Positions 7,953 to 14,935 of a stretch of DNA of 21,131 nucleotides are shown one piece after another. Under the pieces are notes generated by a model that ran no database searches, had not been told where the DNA came from, and saw only the letters and a program-made list of their open reading frames with translations. How positions within the stretch are numbered: position 1 is the first letter of the stretch; each line of letters begins with the position of its first letter. Made by a program: the position numbers and the translations under genes. The DNA is from Hellea sp964576765 (GTDB taxonomy: Bacteria; Pseudomonadota; Alphaproteobacteria; Caulobacterales; Maricaulaceae). Location: positions 1 to 21,131 of the forward strand of contig CAZNWH010000033.1 in assembly GCA_964576765.1 (NCBI GenBank). Direction: 5' to 3'.

Positions 7953-7974
7953 ACATTAGCTTCACATTAGCTTC
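7953..7974. repeat. Perfect 11-bp tandem repeat upstream of the DUF5671 gene
   Basis: ACATTAGCTTC occurs twice back to back (7953-7963 and 7964-7974), and a further ACATTA begins at 7948. The repeats lie 20-42 bp upstream of the DUF5671 start codon, one helical turn apart. They would fall in the 5' untranslated region if transcription starts near 7984. Confidence 0.8.
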
Positions 7975-7990
7975 TCTTTCCGTAAATGCT

Positions 7991-7996
7991 ATTATA
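7991..7996 (-). promoter_or_regulatory. Consensus -10 element for the DUF5671 operon
   Basis: The minus strand reads TATAAT at 7996-7991, about 60 nt before the start codon at 7932. The matching -35 position is not consensus. A start of transcription near 7984 would place the tandem repeat shortly downstream. Confidence 0.4.
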
Positions 7997-8024
7997 TTTA
8001 ATATTGTCCTAGATAAGCTAAATA

Positions 8025-8702
8025 TCAAACTCGTTTATTTGGGTCAGATTTCCAGACCCTATATGAGTAGACCAAAGAAAAGAGCACCACCGCCAAAACA
8101 CTCAACATCATGATCAGAAAGGCCTGCCGAGGTAAAATAATCGCCGTGAGTCCAGAGGCAAACCCCGCAGCAACAAATCCGCGCGCACCCAAGCGATGCG
8201 TTTTTTCCCATGATAGCTCAGAAGATAAAGTCCACGGCGTGCGTATCCCGAACATAAAATTCTGCCGCACTTTACCCATCACATTGCCTACTCCGATAAA
8301 GAGTAGTGATATCCCGATCACGACCACACGCGGCGAAGTCCTCATTTTAGCCTCATCAGGTGACATATAAGCCCAGGCGATGAACGCCCCGACAATAACT
8401 AAAAAACCGAGTGTGAGCATCCAGACCGTATGATAAGCGCGGCGGCTATCCTCTAAATTTTGCCGCAAGGGTTCAATTTTAGGCATGAGATAAAATAATG
8501 CGGTCATAAGGACGCTCATCATTGGAAACATGACCAGATTTATTCCCACTACCTTGCGCGAGCCAAAGCCATCAGGCTCACCTTGTGCGTTCCAATGCAC
8601 TGGATATTGCTCCAAATCGGGTAAGTTAAACCACGCATAAGCGCTTATGGCGCTCGCGATAAAGATACAGAGTAAACTAAAAGTCAGGGGCTTATGGGTC
8701 AT
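8025..8702 (-). CDS. sdpI: SdpI-family integral membrane protein (DUF1648)
   Basis: The 225-residue protein has about six membrane helices. The N-terminal DUF1648-type segment contains the family signature PVHWNAQGEPDGFGSR just after the first helix, and the C-terminal half has the SdpI region (LLFIGVGNVMGKVRQNFMFG, then RTPWTLSSE). In Bacillus subtilis SdpI gives immunity to the SdpC toxin and also sequesters the repressor SdpR at the membrane. The gene starts one base after the stop of the sdpR-like gene, matching that two-gene arrangement. No toxin gene like sdpC is present in the window, so defence against foreign toxins or envelope sensing is inference. Confidence 0.85.
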   Translation of the reverse strand: MTHKPLTFSLLCIFIASAISAYAWFNLPDLEQYPVHWNAQGEPDGFGSRKVVGINLVMFPMMSVLMTALFYLMPKIEPLRQNLEDSRRAYHTVWMLTLGFLVIVGAFIAWAYMSPDEAKMRTSPRVVVIGISLLFIGVGNVMGKVRQNFMFGIRTPWTLSSELSWEKTHRLGARGFVAAGFASGLTAIILPRQAFLIMMLSVLAVVLFSLVYSYRVWKSDPNKRV

Positions 8703-8703
8703 G

Positions 8704-8979
8704 TTACGTCTCCTTGTCTATTCCGAATAAATCCATAATTGCGCTGAGTATCTCTTCAGCAACGCTCACATTCAGATGATAATAAATATGATTGCCTGCG
8801 CGCTTCGCAAAGATTAGATTTGCCTCTTTGAGCACCGTGAAATGCGCGGACAAGCTCGGCTTGGACATCTCGTAATCAGCGGCCAAATCACCTGCGCTTT
8901 GCGGCCCCTCACGTAAGCGCTTGAGGATATCGCGCCGCACAGGATGGGCAATCGCCTTATAGACATTACTATTTAGCAT
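8704..8979 (-). CDS. sdpR: ArsR-family autorepressor, SdpR-like
   Basis: A 91-residue winged helix protein. IAHPVRRDILKRLREGPQSAG is the typical N-terminal helix pair, MSKPSLSAHFTVLKEANLI the recognition helix, and YYHLN the wing. It lacks the metal-binding cysteines of metal-sensing ArsR proteins, as expected for SdpR types. It forms an operon with the sdpI-like gene. The ATG at 8979 lies within a 38-bp perfect palindrome and has no ribosome binding site. The preceding promoter is placed so that the transcript would start on the A of the ATG. Strong autorepression by binding this palindrome is the simplest reading. Confidence 0.88.
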   Translation of the reverse strand: MLNSNVYKAIAHPVRRDILKRLREGPQSAGDLAADYEMSKPSLSAHFTVLKEANLIFAKRAGNHIYYHLNVSVAEEILSAIMDLFGIDKET

Positions 8980-9007
8980 AAAATCTAATTAGATTTTATG
9001 CTAAATA
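8970..9007. promoter_or_regulatory. Perfect 38-bp palindrome over the sdpR start (operator)
   Basis: The palindrome is centred between 8988 and 8989, and every base from 8970 to 9007 pairs. Each half is itself an inverted pair of the form TTAG-N8-CTAA (8973-8988 and 8989-9004). This suggests two adjacent dimer sites for the ArsR-type repressor. It covers the promoter from the -35/-10 spacer through the -10 to the first codons of the gene. Confidence 0.85.
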
Positions 9008-9014
9008 AAGTCAA
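8986..9014 (-). promoter_or_regulatory. Promoter of sdpR-sdpI, apparently leaderless
   Basis: On the minus strand TTGACT (9014-9009) is followed after 17 bp by TAATTA (8991-8986). Six bases then lead to the ATG at 8979. With normal spacing the transcript would start at the A of the start codon. The -10 match is modest and the -35 is good. Confidence 0.55.
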
Positions 9015-9268
9015 TACATAGAATATTAAACATCAAATAATCAAAAAATCGGTTTGGATTTCGAAGAACACGCGGTCGGTTTTCTCCCTCATCCCACATC
9101 AGGATACTCACACGACTGCGCAGTGTTCCTATAGCTATCCCAAGCTGAACAAAGCCCGACAAAAAAAGGAATATTTCGTTAAGACCGATTCATAATGAAT
9201 TTAGGGTTATGACAATTTCGTCGAGTTAGAGATGAGATAACAGCACCTCGCCTCATTAAGTTGTTCAG
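9015..9268. other. Gene-free stretch between padR-type and sdpR genes
   Basis: No gene is supported in these 254 bp. Visible elements are AATCGGTTT at 9047-9055, facing a near-matching inverted AAGACCGATT at 9181-9190, and a small palindrome ATTCAT-A-ATGAAT at 9188-9200. A minus-strand frame stays open for about 60 codons and ends inside the sdpR promoter, but it has no convincing start or ribosome binding site. Confidence 0.5.
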
Positions 9269-9802
9269 TTAAAGCGCTCCAATTTTTTCCATAGCTTCTT
9301 CGAGAAGTTGGATTGTTTGATTTTCTTGGTTAATCCCCATTTCCAAAGCAATCAGTTTTCCTTTTTGTGTCAGGTCCAGCTTTTTCCCCGCATAGTGTTT
9401 TTCTCTAATACGGTAATATTTCCCCAATTTGGTTTGATGCTGTTCCATTCGGATGGTTAGTTGATCCTTAAGAGCGTCAAGATCAATATTTTCCAAAGCG
9501 TAAAATTTAACCAACATATCATCTTTGATAGAAGGCCGCTTAGCGGGTTTTTTTGACCAAGCCCGCAAGGCCCTTTGACCTGCAGGTGTCAAAGTATGAA
9601 TAATGCGATTGGGTTTGCCATTTTGACTGACCTCTTCACTGACCACATAGCCTTTTTCGCGCAGCCGTCCTAATTCACGGTAAATCTGTTGATGCGAAGC
9701 ACGCCAGAAAAACCCGATAGAGGCATCAAAGTTTTTAGCCAAATCATAGCCGCTCATAGGCCGTTCGGTCAGACAAACCAATATTGCTTCAGCCAGTGCC
9801 AT
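9269..9802 (-). CDS. PadR-family transcriptional regulator
   Basis: The 177-residue protein has an N-terminal PadR winged helix (residues 1-80: ILVCLTERPMSGYDLAKNF, then QQIYRELGRLREKGYV and the wing ending in HTLTPAGQRAL). A C-terminal helical dimerisation domain of the VirR/Vir_act_alpha_C type covers residues 90-177. Such proteins repress divergent catabolic or detoxification genes and release DNA when bound by a small hydrophobic or phenolic ligand. The ATG at 9802 follows GAGGG at a spacing of about 7. It diverges from a six-gene operon across 80 bp that contain a palindrome in the promoter spacer, so it very likely controls that operon. Confidence 0.93.
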   Translation of the reverse strand: MALAEAILVCLTERPMSGYDLAKNFDASIGFFWRASHQQIYRELGRLREKGYVVSEEVSQNGKPNRIIHTLTPAGQRALRAWSKKPAKRPSIKDDMLVKFYALENIDLDALKDQLTIRMEQHQTKLGKYYRIREKHYAGKKLDLTQKGKLIALEMGINQENQTIQLLEEAMEKIGAL

Positions 9803-9824
9803 GATTATCCCTCAAGAACTTATC

Positions 9825-9853
9825 TTGTATCTATGCAAATAGTTGCATACTAA
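9825..9853 (+). promoter_or_regulatory. Likely promoter of the six-gene SDR-GST operon
   Basis: TTGTAT at 9825-9830 and TACTAA at 9848-9853 are 17 bp apart and lie about 30 bp before the SDR start codon. The spacer is filled by the palindrome listed separately. The hexamers are imperfect, as often seen for regulated promoters. Confidence 0.45.
9832..9849. promoter_or_regulatory. PadR operator candidate
   Basis: TATGCAA (9832-9838) and TTGCATA (9843-9849) form a perfect inverted repeat around four bases. The site lies in the 80-bp gap between the padR-type gene and the operon, within the -35/-10 spacer. PadR-type regulators bind palindromes of this kind, and occupancy here would block RNA polymerase. 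Confidence 0.7.
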
Positions 9854-9882
9854 ACTCTTCAAGTAAGAAAACAGGAATTTTT

Positions 9883-10764
9883 ATGTCACTTCAAGGTAAA
9901 ACTATCTTCATGTCAGGGGGGTCACGCGGTATCGGTCTTGCAATCGCCAAAAGATGCGCACGTGACGGCGCAAATGTCGCGATAGCCGCCAAAACGACAG
10001 AGCCTCATCCTAAACTAGACGGGACGATTTATACGGCGGCCAAAGAGATAGAAGCCTCTGGCGGTAAAGCCTTGCCTGTTGTGTGCGATATTCGCGATGA
10101 AACCGCTGTGCATAAGGCTGTGGATAAGTGTGTGGATAAGTTCGGCAGGATCGATATTTGTATTAATAATGCCAGCGCAATATCGCTGACCCCGACGCCT
10201 GCTACGCCTATGAAACGTTATGATTTAATGAACCAAGTCAATGCCAGGGGTACCTTCCTGCTCAGTCAGGCATGTTATCCACATTTGAAAAAGGGGGATA
10301 ACTCTCACATTGTCAATATTGCACCGCCGCTCGATATGTCCGCGCGCTGGTTTAAAAACCACACGGCTTACACAATGGCGAAATATGGTATGAGCATGTG
10401 TACGCTCGGCATGGCTGAAGAATTTCGCAAAGACGGTATTGCCGTAAATTCGCTATGGCCGATGACATCCATTGATACAGCGGCTGTGAGAAATGTTTTG
10501 GGCGGGGACTCTATGGCCAAGATGAGCCGCACCCCGGCTATCATGGCTGACGCCGCATATCTCTTGGTCAATCAAGATGCTAAAACTTACACAGGTCAAT
10601 TTGTCATTGATGAATTTATTCTCGCCTCAGCTGGCGAAACAGATTTCGGGCAATATAACCAAGCCGGATATGATGGCCCTTTGGCGGCCGACTTTTTTGT
10701 CCCCAGCGACTGGGTGGCCAAGTCTAAATCAAATGTGATGGAACACCCCGGATATAAGGCATAA
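9883..10764 (+). CDS. HSDL2-like short-chain dehydrogenase/reductase
   Basis: This 293-residue SDR resembles the catalytic domain of hydroxysteroid dehydrogenase-like protein 2. It shows GGSRGIG in the cofactor loop (residues 12-18), AAKTTEPHPKLDGTIYTAA near 35-53, INNAS at 94-98, and YTMAKYGMSMC with Tyr163 and Lys167. The usual catalytic serine, in an ISPPL context in HSDL2, is Ala147 here (codon GCA at 10321). Activity as a classical oxidoreductase may therefore be reduced or altered. The ATG follows CAGGA at a spacing of about 6. It is the first gene of a tightly packed operon facing a padR-type gene. The substrate is unknown; HSDL2 relatives act near fatty-acid or lipid metabolism. Confidence 0.9.
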   Translation: MSLQGKTIFMSGGSRGIGLAIAKRCARDGANVAIAAKTTEPHPKLDGTIYTAAKEIEASGGKALPVVCDIRDETAVHKAVDKCVDKFGRIDICINNASAISLTPTPATPMKRYDLMNQVNARGTFLLSQACYPHLKKGDNSHIVNIAPPLDMSARWFKNHTAYTMAKYGMSMCTLGMAEEFRKDGIAVNSLWPMTSIDTAAVRNVLGGDSMAKMSRTPAIMADAAYLLVNQDAKTYTGQFVIDEFILASAGETDFGQYNQAGYDGPLAADFFVPSDWVAKSKSNVMEHPGYKA

Positions 10765-10766
10765 AG

Positions 10767-11183
10767 ATGACTATACTCAACGCCCTTGAGCCAACACCCG
10801 AGCAAATCAAAGCTTTCCTATCGCATAAAAAAGCAGGCGAGCCCGTTTACATGCTTAATCTTTTAAAATTTAAAGACAAAGCGAGCTATAAGGACGGCGA
10901 GGATATTTCAGGCCGCGAAGCCTATGGGCGTTATGCCAAAGCCCTGAGCGAGCTGGTCAAAGGTCAAGACGGCTTTGGCGCTATCTTTGGCGGGAAAGCC
11001 AATGCGTGGTTGATCGGAGAAGGCGAAGGCGAATGGGACGCTGTGGGTATATTTACATATCCCGACGCCAAGACAATGTTTGAAACTGTTAGCTCAGACG
11101 CCTATCGCAAAATTCATAAACACCGCCGGGCAGGTCTGGCGGGGCAGCTTTTGATTTGCTGTGATAATGAAGGCGTATTTTAA
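10767..11183 (+). CDS. DUF1330 family protein
   Basis: A 138-residue soluble protein. The EPVYMLNLLKFKD strand and the YGRYAKALSELVKG helix, with a later EWDAVGIFTYPDAKTMFETV unit, match the DUF1330 alpha/beta barrel-like (ferredoxin-type) fold. The ATG lies two bases after the SDR stop, and its own stop overlaps the next start by one base (TAATG), so translation is coupled on both sides. Members of this fold often act on, or bind, small hydrophobic molecules, but no reaction can be assigned. Confidence 0.8.
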   Translation: MTILNALEPTPEQIKAFLSHKKAGEPVYMLNLLKFKDKASYKDGEDISGREAYGRYAKALSELVKGQDGFGAIFGGKANAWLIGEGEGEWDAVGIFTYPDAKTMFETVSSDAYRKIHKHRRAGLAGQLLICCDNEGVF

Positions 11184-12268
11184 TGTCCCAAACCCTCCTC
11201 GTAAATCGGACAGATTATTCAGACGTCGCGCTTGTCACGACAAATGACCTGGATTTGGAGGAAGGCTTTATCCGAACCAAAATCGGGCCATGGGCTCTAA
11301 CCGCCAATAACATCACCTATATGACGGTCGGCGATATGATTGGCTATTGGGAGTTTTTTGAGCCCAAACATTACAGCATAGATATGGCGGGTTTTGGCAG
11401 AATGCCCGTTTGGGGTTACGCCGAAGTCACTGAGTCAAACTGCAAAGACGTGAGCGTTGGTACGCTCATCTATGGGTTTTTCCCTGTGGCACAATCCTTA
11501 GATATGAAGCCTGTGAAATTGACTCCTATGGGGTTTCAAGATGGAACTGATCACCGTACAGAGCTTCACCCCGTCTATAATGGCTATACCTTTGTCGATA
11601 AGGATCCGAGCTTTGTAGCGTATCGCGACTTACAGCCCGTCTTGCGCCCACTCTTTACAACCAGCTTTCTGATCGATGATTTTTTGGCTGATGAAAATTT
11701 CTTTGGGGCCGAGCAAGTGCTGCTTTTATCGGCCTCATCAAAGACCGCGATGGGAACCGCCTTTTGCTTGAAAGAGCGCGCAAGGATTAAAGTTACAGGC
11801 CTGACCTCAGAGGGTAATAAAGACTTCACGGAAAAGACGGGTTTTTATGATGAGGTCTATACCTATGACACCATAACTGACATGAACCCCGATGTGAAAA
11901 CCGCCATCGTCGATATGGCCGGAAACGGAACCGTGATGAATATTGTCTATGATCACTATGAGGAAAATATTGTCTATAATTGCATGGTTGGGAAGTCGCA
12001 TTGGCAAGGCGCAGCTCCGACAACGCCTAAGCTCGGCGCGCCTGCTAAAATGTTCTTCGCCCCTGACCGTGTAAAACGACGTATGAAAGATTGGGGCGGA
12101 CAAGGTTTTGCCAAAAATTTAGCCTCGCGCTGGCTGCCCTTTTGCGACACGGCTAAAAACTGGCTTGATATTGAAACCTCGGAACAGGTGACGGATCTTT
12201 TGAAAACCTATAAGGACTTCTTGGACGGCAAGGCCAGTCCCGCCAAAGGCTATCTGTTTAAAATCTAG
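11183..12268 (+). CDS. DUF2855 family protein (reductase-like)
   Basis: The 361-residue protein resembles the DUF2855 family, which has the layout of medium-chain dehydrogenase/reductases. An N-terminal beta-rich part contains MPVWGYAEVTESNC and a barrel-like segment. A Rossmann-like segment near residues 175-225 follows, containing EQVLLLSASSKTAMGTAFCL and then VTGLTSEGN. The glycine-rich loop is replaced by SASSKTA, as in the family. The start overlaps the previous stop by one base. The function is not known. The fold and context suggest reduction of an unsaturated carbonyl or acyl compound (inference). Confidence 0.82.
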   Translation: MSQTLLVNRTDYSDVALVTTNDLDLEEGFIRTKIGPWALTANNITYMTVGDMIGYWEFFEPKHYSIDMAGFGRMPVWGYAEVTESNCKDVSVGTLIYGFFPVAQSLDMKPVKLTPMGFQDGTDHRTELHPVYNGYTFVDKDPSFVAYRDLQPVLRPLFTTSFLIDDFLADENFFGAEQVLLLSASSKTAMGTAFCLKERARIKVTGLTSEGNKDFTEKTGFYDEVYTYDTITDMNPDVKTAIVDMAGNGTVMNIVYDHYEENIVYNCMVGKSHWQGAAPTTPKLGAPAKMFFAPDRVKRRMKDWGGQGFAKNLASRWLPFCDTAKNWLDIETSEQVTDLLKTYKDFLDGKASPAKGYLFKI

Positions 12269-12280
12269 GAGACTTAAGTT

Positions 12281-13114
12281 ATGGGGTATAAATGTTTTGA
12301 GGTCTCAATAGAGAATAATATCGCCCATATTGTGCTCTCACGGCCTGAAAAGCGTAATGCTATGTCCGTCGAGTTCTGGAAAGAACTCCCAGAAATCGTG
12401 CGCGATATTGACGATAATGCCAAAGCCCGCGTCATTGTCATATCCTCCACAGGTCCTGTCTTTTCAGCCGGAATTGATATTGGCATGTTCAGCAGCGATA
12501 TTGGCGCGATCAAAGATAAAAATGATCCGGCCTATGGCACCCATTTTTACAACAATAGCGTCACCCCCTTACAAGATAGTTTCACGGCGCTTGAGCAATG
12601 CCGCATTCCGGTAATCGCCGCCATTCAAGGCGGTTGTTATGGCGGCGGCGTTGATCTGATAACAGCTTGCGATATGCGTTACGGGACTGAAGATAGCTTC
12701 ATCACTATTTTTGAGATCAATGTCGGCATGACCGCCGATGTCGGTACCTTCCCACGTATTTTAAATCACATGCCCGAAGGTGTGGTGCGAGAGCTTGCCT
12801 ATACAGGGCGTAAAATGGGCGCCGGTGAATGCAAATCACGTGGTCTGTTTAATGAGGTTTATAAAGACCAAAAAGCCATGATCGACTCGGTCATGGAACT
12901 GGCCGCCGATATTGCGACCAAACCGCCTCTCGCCGTTTATGGATGCAAACGGATCATCACCTATGCTCGCGACCACAACACAGCTGATACGCTCGATAAT
13001 ATCGCCGTCTGGAATATGTCCATGCTCATCCCCAGCGAAATGATGGAGTCTATGGTCTCCAACAAAGAAAAACGCCCCGGAAATTTCAAGGATTTGCCTA
13101 AGAAGACAGGATAA
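12281..13114 (+). CDS. Crotonase, delta(3,5)-delta(2,4)-dienoyl-CoA isomerase type
   Basis: The 277-residue enoyl-CoA hydratase/isomerase family protein has oxyanion-hole segments at SAGIDI (about 62-67) and QGGCYGGGVDL (116-126). The three acidic residues that define dienoyl-CoA isomerase (ECH1) in mammals are all present at equivalent spacing: Asp125 in GGGVD, Glu145 in FEINVG and Asp153 in TADVG. This supports shifting double bonds in polyunsaturated acyl-CoA rather than simple hydration. The ATG follows AGGAG at a spacing of about 9. It is the only gene in the operon that clearly points to acyl-CoA metabolism. Confidence 0.9.
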   Translation: MGYKCFEVSIENNIAHIVLSRPEKRNAMSVEFWKELPEIVRDIDDNAKARVIVISSTGPVFSAGIDIGMFSSDIGAIKDKNDPAYGTHFYNNSVTPLQDSFTALEQCRIPVIAAIQGGCYGGGVDLITACDMRYGTEDSFITIFEINVGMTADVGTFPRILNHMPEGVVRELAYTGRKMGAGECKSRGLFNEVYKDQKAMIDSVMELAADIATKPPLAVYGCKRIITYARDHNTADTLDNIAVWNMSMLIPSEMMESMVSNKEKRPGNFKDLPKKTG

Positions 13115-13708
13115 GTGAACACCAAAAAAACAGCCGAGAACTATATTCAAAACGCTGAATATTGGCAGGTTGAACTGCGTTCATTACGTAAAGTTCTTCT
13201 ATCGACAGAACTTGAAGAAACCATCAAATGGGGCATGCCCTATTATACATGGAGTGGTAAAAATATTGTTGGAATGAGCGGGTTTAAATCCTATTTCGGC
13301 CTTTGGTTCACCCAAGGCGTTTTTCTCAAAGATAGAGCAGGCGTTCTTATCAATGCTCAAGATGAAACCACAAAAGCGCTTAGGCAATGGCGTATGTCGT
13401 CAAAGGATGAGATTAAACCCAAGCTGATTAAAAGCTATCTTCAAGAGGCTATTGAAATAGCCAAAGCGGGTAAATCAATAGCTCCCGCCCGAAACAAAAT
13501 CTTTGTCGTACCGCCTGAATTAACCTTGGAAATGACAAACAACGCGTCTTTAAAATCGAGCTTTGAAAATTTAAGCCAGTCTCAAAAACGTGAATATTCA
13601 GAGCACATAAATTCTGCCAAGCGCGAGGAGACAAAAGCCCGCCGCCTCACGAAAATTATTCCCATGATTTTATCGGGCGCAGGCCTGAATGATAAATATA
13701 GAAAATAA
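13115..13708 (+). CDS. DUF1801/YdeI (OmdA-like) domain protein
   Basis: The 197-residue protein has an N-terminal DUF1801 domain (residues 5-110, with TIKWGMPYYTWSGKNIVGM and FGLWFTQGVFL). Its C-terminus is of the YdeI/OmpD-associated type, rich in Lys and Arg (SQKREYSEHINSAKREETKARRLTKI). A GTG start directly follows the stop of the crotonase gene, with AGGA just upstream, so translation is coupled. The biochemical role of this family is not settled. Inclusion in the operon suggests a supporting role in the same response. Confidence 0.8.
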   Translation: MNTKKTAENYIQNAEYWQVELRSLRKVLLSTELEETIKWGMPYYTWSGKNIVGMSGFKSYFGLWFTQGVFLKDRAGVLINAQDETTKALRQWRMSSKDEIKPKLIKSYLQEAIEIAKAGKSIAPARNKIFVVPPELTLEMTNNASLKSSFENLSQSQKREYSEHINSAKREETKARRLTKIIPMILSGAGLNDKYRK

Positions 13709-13714
13709 AATCCT

Positions 13715-14836
13715 ATGACGAAACCCATTACGCTTTACGGCGTTAAAATTTCCATGTTCACCGGCAAGGTTCGTAGCTATCTGATCAAGCAAGGCATTAT
13801 CTTTAACGAAGTCGCCCCCGTCAGCGACCATTTTCAATCCGCCGTTATACCGCAACTAGGTCGGCGCATTATTCCTGTTATCGAAACATCTGATGGCACA
13901 CTTGTTCAAGACACTTCTGACATTATTGATTATCTCGAAGACCGAGGACTAGCGATGCAAAGCGCCTATCCAACTGACCCATTCGAAAAACTCTTATCCC
14001 TTATTTTAGAGCTCTTTGGCGATGAAGGTTTGATGCGGCCCGCCATGCATTATCGGTGGAATTTTGCCAACCGAACGGATGGATTTATCACCCATGGCTT
14101 TGGCGGATGGCAAGGCCCAGATGCTGATGAAGAGGCAAAAAAGCTCGTCAAAAAAACGATGGAAAAATATAGTGGTTTTCTTCCGGCTATTGGTGTCACC
14201 CCGGACTCTATTCCAAACATCGAAGCCAGCTATGATAAGCTTTTGGACATATTGGAAGCGCATTTTGGTAGAGTTCCTTATTTTTTCGGCGCCGCTCCGA
14301 CCATAGGTGATTATGGCATGATGTGTTCCCTTTATGCGCATTTGGGCCGCGACCCTGTTCCAGCGAGCCTGATGAAAAACCATGCGCCAAATCTTTACCG
14401 CTGGACCGAACGCATGAACGCACCGCATCCCGATTATTCCGATATGCCTTATTACGAGCCCTCAGACGATATTCCCCAAACACTCGCGCCTTTATTCAAA
14501 TATATAGCTGATTACTTTCTACCAGAGCTGCAAATGAATGTTGAACTTATGGATGAATTAACCCCGGGAGAGCCTGGAACTGCGGCAACCATTAATCCTC
14601 AAATGGCGCTATTGGGCTTTGGCTCATTTCAACATGGCGATATCCAGATCAGCTCTGCGGTCAGACCTGTACGGTTTTATATGTTACAGCGGGTAACCGA
14701 TGCTTATGCACAAATGAAGGCCGATGATCAAAAAAGGGCGCATGATTATTTAGACAAAGTTGGCCTGACACCACTTCTGACTTTGACAGCAAAACATCGA
14801 ATTATCCGTGTCAATCACACAGAGGTTTGGGCTTAA
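13715..14836 (+). CDS. Large glutathione S-transferase-fold protein
   Basis: The 373-residue protein has an N-terminal thioredoxin-like GST domain (residues 4-80, with ISMFTGKVRSYLIKQGI and then GRRIIPVIETSDGTLVQDTSDIIDYLED). The cis-Pro and the glutathione-contacting Asp-Thr-Ser segment are evident. An all-helical C-terminal domain follows, with YFFGAAPTIGDYGM near residue 190. About 100 extra C-terminal residues go beyond a normal GST. No active-site Cys is present in the first helix, where Ser or Thr is the likely contact. It begins six bases after the preceding stop and ends the operon. A role in thiol conjugation or double-bond isomerisation is possible. Confidence 0.85.
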   Translation: MTKPITLYGVKISMFTGKVRSYLIKQGIIFNEVAPVSDHFQSAVIPQLGRRIIPVIETSDGTLVQDTSDIIDYLEDRGLAMQSAYPTDPFEKLLSLILELFGDEGLMRPAMHYRWNFANRTDGFITHGFGGWQGPDADEEAKKLVKKTMEKYSGFLPAIGVTPDSIPNIEASYDKLLDILEAHFGRVPYFFGAAPTIGDYGMMCSLYAHLGRDPVPASLMKNHAPNLYRWTERMNAPHPDYSDMPYYEPSDDIPQTLAPLFKYIADYFLPELQMNVELMDELTPGEPGTAATINPQMALLGFGSFQHGDIQISSAVRPVRFYMLQRVTDAYAQMKADDQKRAHDYLDKVGLTPLLTLTAKHRIIRVNHTEVWA

Positions 14837-14901
14837 TTATTAGCCTTTTGGTAACAGACGTGTACTGTCATCAGAGCGGGGAAAGCAAATTTGACGGATG
14901 A

Positions 14902-14935
14902 ATCACAATATGCACCCCATCACAATATACGCCCG
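14902..14935. repeat. Imperfect 17-bp tandem repeat before the EF-hand gene
   Basis: ATCACAATAT occurs at 14902 and 14919. With the following seven bases the two 17-bp units match at 14 of 17 positions. They lie in the gap between the GST gene and the EF-hand gene, where I see no supported coding sequence. A regulator site is possible. Confidence 0.6.

Noticed and set aside
9012..9190. Minus open frame of about 60 codons with a GTLRSRVS stretch, faintly like the end of a sigma factor
   Set aside because: Only a few residues resemble sigma region 4; there is no convincing start and the frame ends in the sdpR promoter. Not enough to call a pseudogene.
14006..14428. 140-codon minus frame opposite the GST gene
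   Set aside because: Antisense shadow without any domain; the GST frame has clear family motifs.
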